A stretch of DNA of 64,000 nucleotides from Diadophis punctatus similis (lineage: Eukaryota; Chordata; Lepidosauria; Squamata; Dipsadidae): the NCBI GenBank assembly GCA_023053685.1, contig JALIGW010000029.1, positions 1,456,001 to 1,520,000 of the forward strand. The letters are read 5' to 3'. The position numbers and the translations under genes are program-made. The notes under the pieces are model-generated. The model did not search any database. It was not told the origin of the DNA and was given only the letters and a program-made list of their open reading frames with translations. Positions 62,596-64,000 of this stretch are shown one piece after another. The first letter of the stretch is position 1; every line of letters starts with the position of its first letter.

Positions 62596-63529
62596 CCGTA
62601 TTTTTCGGAGTATAAGACGCACCTTAGTTTTGGGGGAGGAAAACAAGGAAAAAAGGCCTCTGCCTCCAAGCAATTTGCCAAACAGCAAACAGCACAGATG
62701 ATATACATTGCTTGCTGTGTATTTCTGTGCATGTGTGCCTGACCCATAGAAATAGCAAAGAATTGGAGAAATGTACATTATGGCAGTATATTAATCCCAG
62801 AAAGTTTTCTTAAATGTAATCACACTAACTCCTCCCAATTATTTAAATAGATCTACTCCAAACATGACTAAGTCATTAATTCAGCTGCCTTATTTTAATA
62901 CTAATACTAATACTTAATACTAAAACAAGACATTTCAGATTATACTTTTACAGATCTTTAAAATTGATGTGGCTATTTAAAAGAAGATACAATAGCATTG
63001 GGCCTCTTCAGAGCAAGCATTTATTTTAAAAAGCTTCTTCATTTTGTTAAGTGGTCTAGAACAATAATAAAGCAGTCTTTAAAAAAATAAGTCTAATAAT
63101 TTGAACACTCTACAAACATTTAACAAAATAACATATTAACAGAATCTGCCTCTACCTAGGATAGAACTCACAATCTCCTGATTTTGAGGCAAGAGCTCTA
63201 CCTCTAGGCCATAGCAGCTATAGCTTACCTCTTTGCAATTTCAGCAGTCTAACATTGCCAACAGTTTATCTCCCAGCAATTTGTCTCATTACAGCCACTG
63301 TAGTTAGTTTCATTTTACCACGTGGCTTGCAAGCCTCAGTCAGCTGTAGGTTGGGAGGCAGATAATCTCTTCTTGTGCCCTGTTTGCTGCAAAGAGGTAA
63401 ATTGCTGGCAGGCAGAGGCCAAAGGGAGGGGTTGGCTGGGTGGGGCTACATTCGGTGTATAAGACGCACCCAAGTTTTCACCCTCTTTTTGGGGGTAAAA
63501 AGGTGCGTCTTATACTCTGAAAAATACGG
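62596..63529 (+). mobile_element. TA-flanked non-autonomous DNA element (TATAAGACGCACC family), 934 bp
   Basis: The left end CCGTATTTTTCGGAGTATAAG and right end CTTATACTCTGAAAAATACGG are inverted repeats flanked by TA on both sides. Subterminal inverted similarity extends further (GGCCTCTGCCTCC with GGCAGAGGCC, AGCAATTTGCC with GTAAATTGCT). A tRNA-SINE head is nested at 63141-63226. It encodes no transposase. Confidence 0.75.
63141..63226 (-). mobile_element. tRNA-derived SINE head, minus strand
   Basis: Read on the minus strand, TAGCTGCTATGGCCTAGAGG and TGTGAGTTCTATCCTAGGTA match the head of the SINE at 20066. Confidence 0.75.
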
Positions 63530-63531
63530 TA

Positions 63532-64000
63532 ATGTACTCTTTCATCATAGGCTCCTGTTATTTTTCATTCTGAAATTATAACCCACAGTCCTGGGGACTA
63601 AGATGCTATGAATTTTAGGACATGGCTTAGCACTATGACTTGGAGAAAAATATGAAATATAAACCAAGCTTCTATTTCAGTTGGTTTTTTTGGCAATTGA
63701 TATTCTTTTCTCCCTAGAGTCAGAACAGCACTTCTATTATACCTATTATCTCTGTTAATAAGCCACCCATTGGTTTTGACAAAAACTACCATGGCTTCAC
63801 CTACTGGGGTTATCAAAATATTGTGTGTATCTTGATCCTACAGGGGAGAAAAAAATCCTAAAATATTTCTGATAGATCCCAGAGCTCAGAAATCTGGAAT
63901 ATCAGTGACCAAGAGAAAAGGGAATTGATCTAAAGTGATTAGTATTAATATCCCGATAGTATCTGATGAGTGTCAAAAGATGGAGTTTTTATTTATTTAT
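63532..64000. other. Unique AT-rich sequence to window end
   Basis: I see no gene or recognisable repeat here. Confidence 0.5.

Overview
The window looks like nuclear DNA of a squamate reptile, most likely a snake. The evidence is the repeats: Sauria-type SINEs with a Bov-B-like (ACCTTT) tail, a CR1/L3-like LINE whose 3' end runs into an (AATA)n microsatellite, minus-strand CR1, a DIRS-type tyrosine-recombinase retrotransposon, and many short hAT elements including a SPIN relative. I find no intact host protein-coding gene. The window reads as intergenic or intronic DNA with one CpG island (about 32.2-33.1 kb) that may be a promoter.

Layout. 0-2.5 kb: the end of a short hAT, a Sauria SINE (minus) and a 520-bp hAT with a perfect 8-bp target duplication. 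2.56-10.2 kb: a degraded DIRS-like element (inverted terminal repeats, internal complementary region, gag, RT/RNase H, tyrosine recombinase) split inside its RNase H by a 5'-truncated LINE at 6.0-8.16 kb. 10.2-16.8 kb: LINE remnants, a (TTCC)n tract, a TA-flanked element and unique sequence. 16.8-20 kb: a decayed minus-strand CR1 pierced by two hATs and an L2-like fragment. 20-22 kb: a tRNA-SINE split by a 1.7-kb hAT built of serial palindromes. 22.5-31.3 kb: more hATs, SINEs, L2 tails and a possible LTR. 32.2-33.1 kb: CpG island. 36.4-38.2 kb: a 1.78-kb hAT that appears to carry a captured promoter and first coding exon of a ciliary gene resembling RSPH14. 41.8-42.4 kb: an inverted pair of Penelope-like terminal sequences with a hammerhead-like core, then (TA)n and a small TA-flanked element. 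44.56-44.78 kb: a SPIN-related hAT. 45.6-64 kb: SINEs, foldback hATs, LINE tails, microsatellites and long unique stretches.

The most interesting signal is modularity among the non-autonomous hATs. Elements with different terminal repeats share internal modules. One is a GC-rich palindrome with NRF1-like (TGCGCATGCGCA) and YY1-like (ATGGCGGC) motifs; the other is an ACTTCAACTCCCAGAATTC foldback core. Eight of thirteen elements with recognisable 8-bp target duplications have a central TA in the target, as expected of Buster-type hAT transposases. Together with the RSPH14-like capture this suggests a hAT population in this genome that acquires and exchanges internal cargo. All family names come from reading the sequence; no database search was possible.
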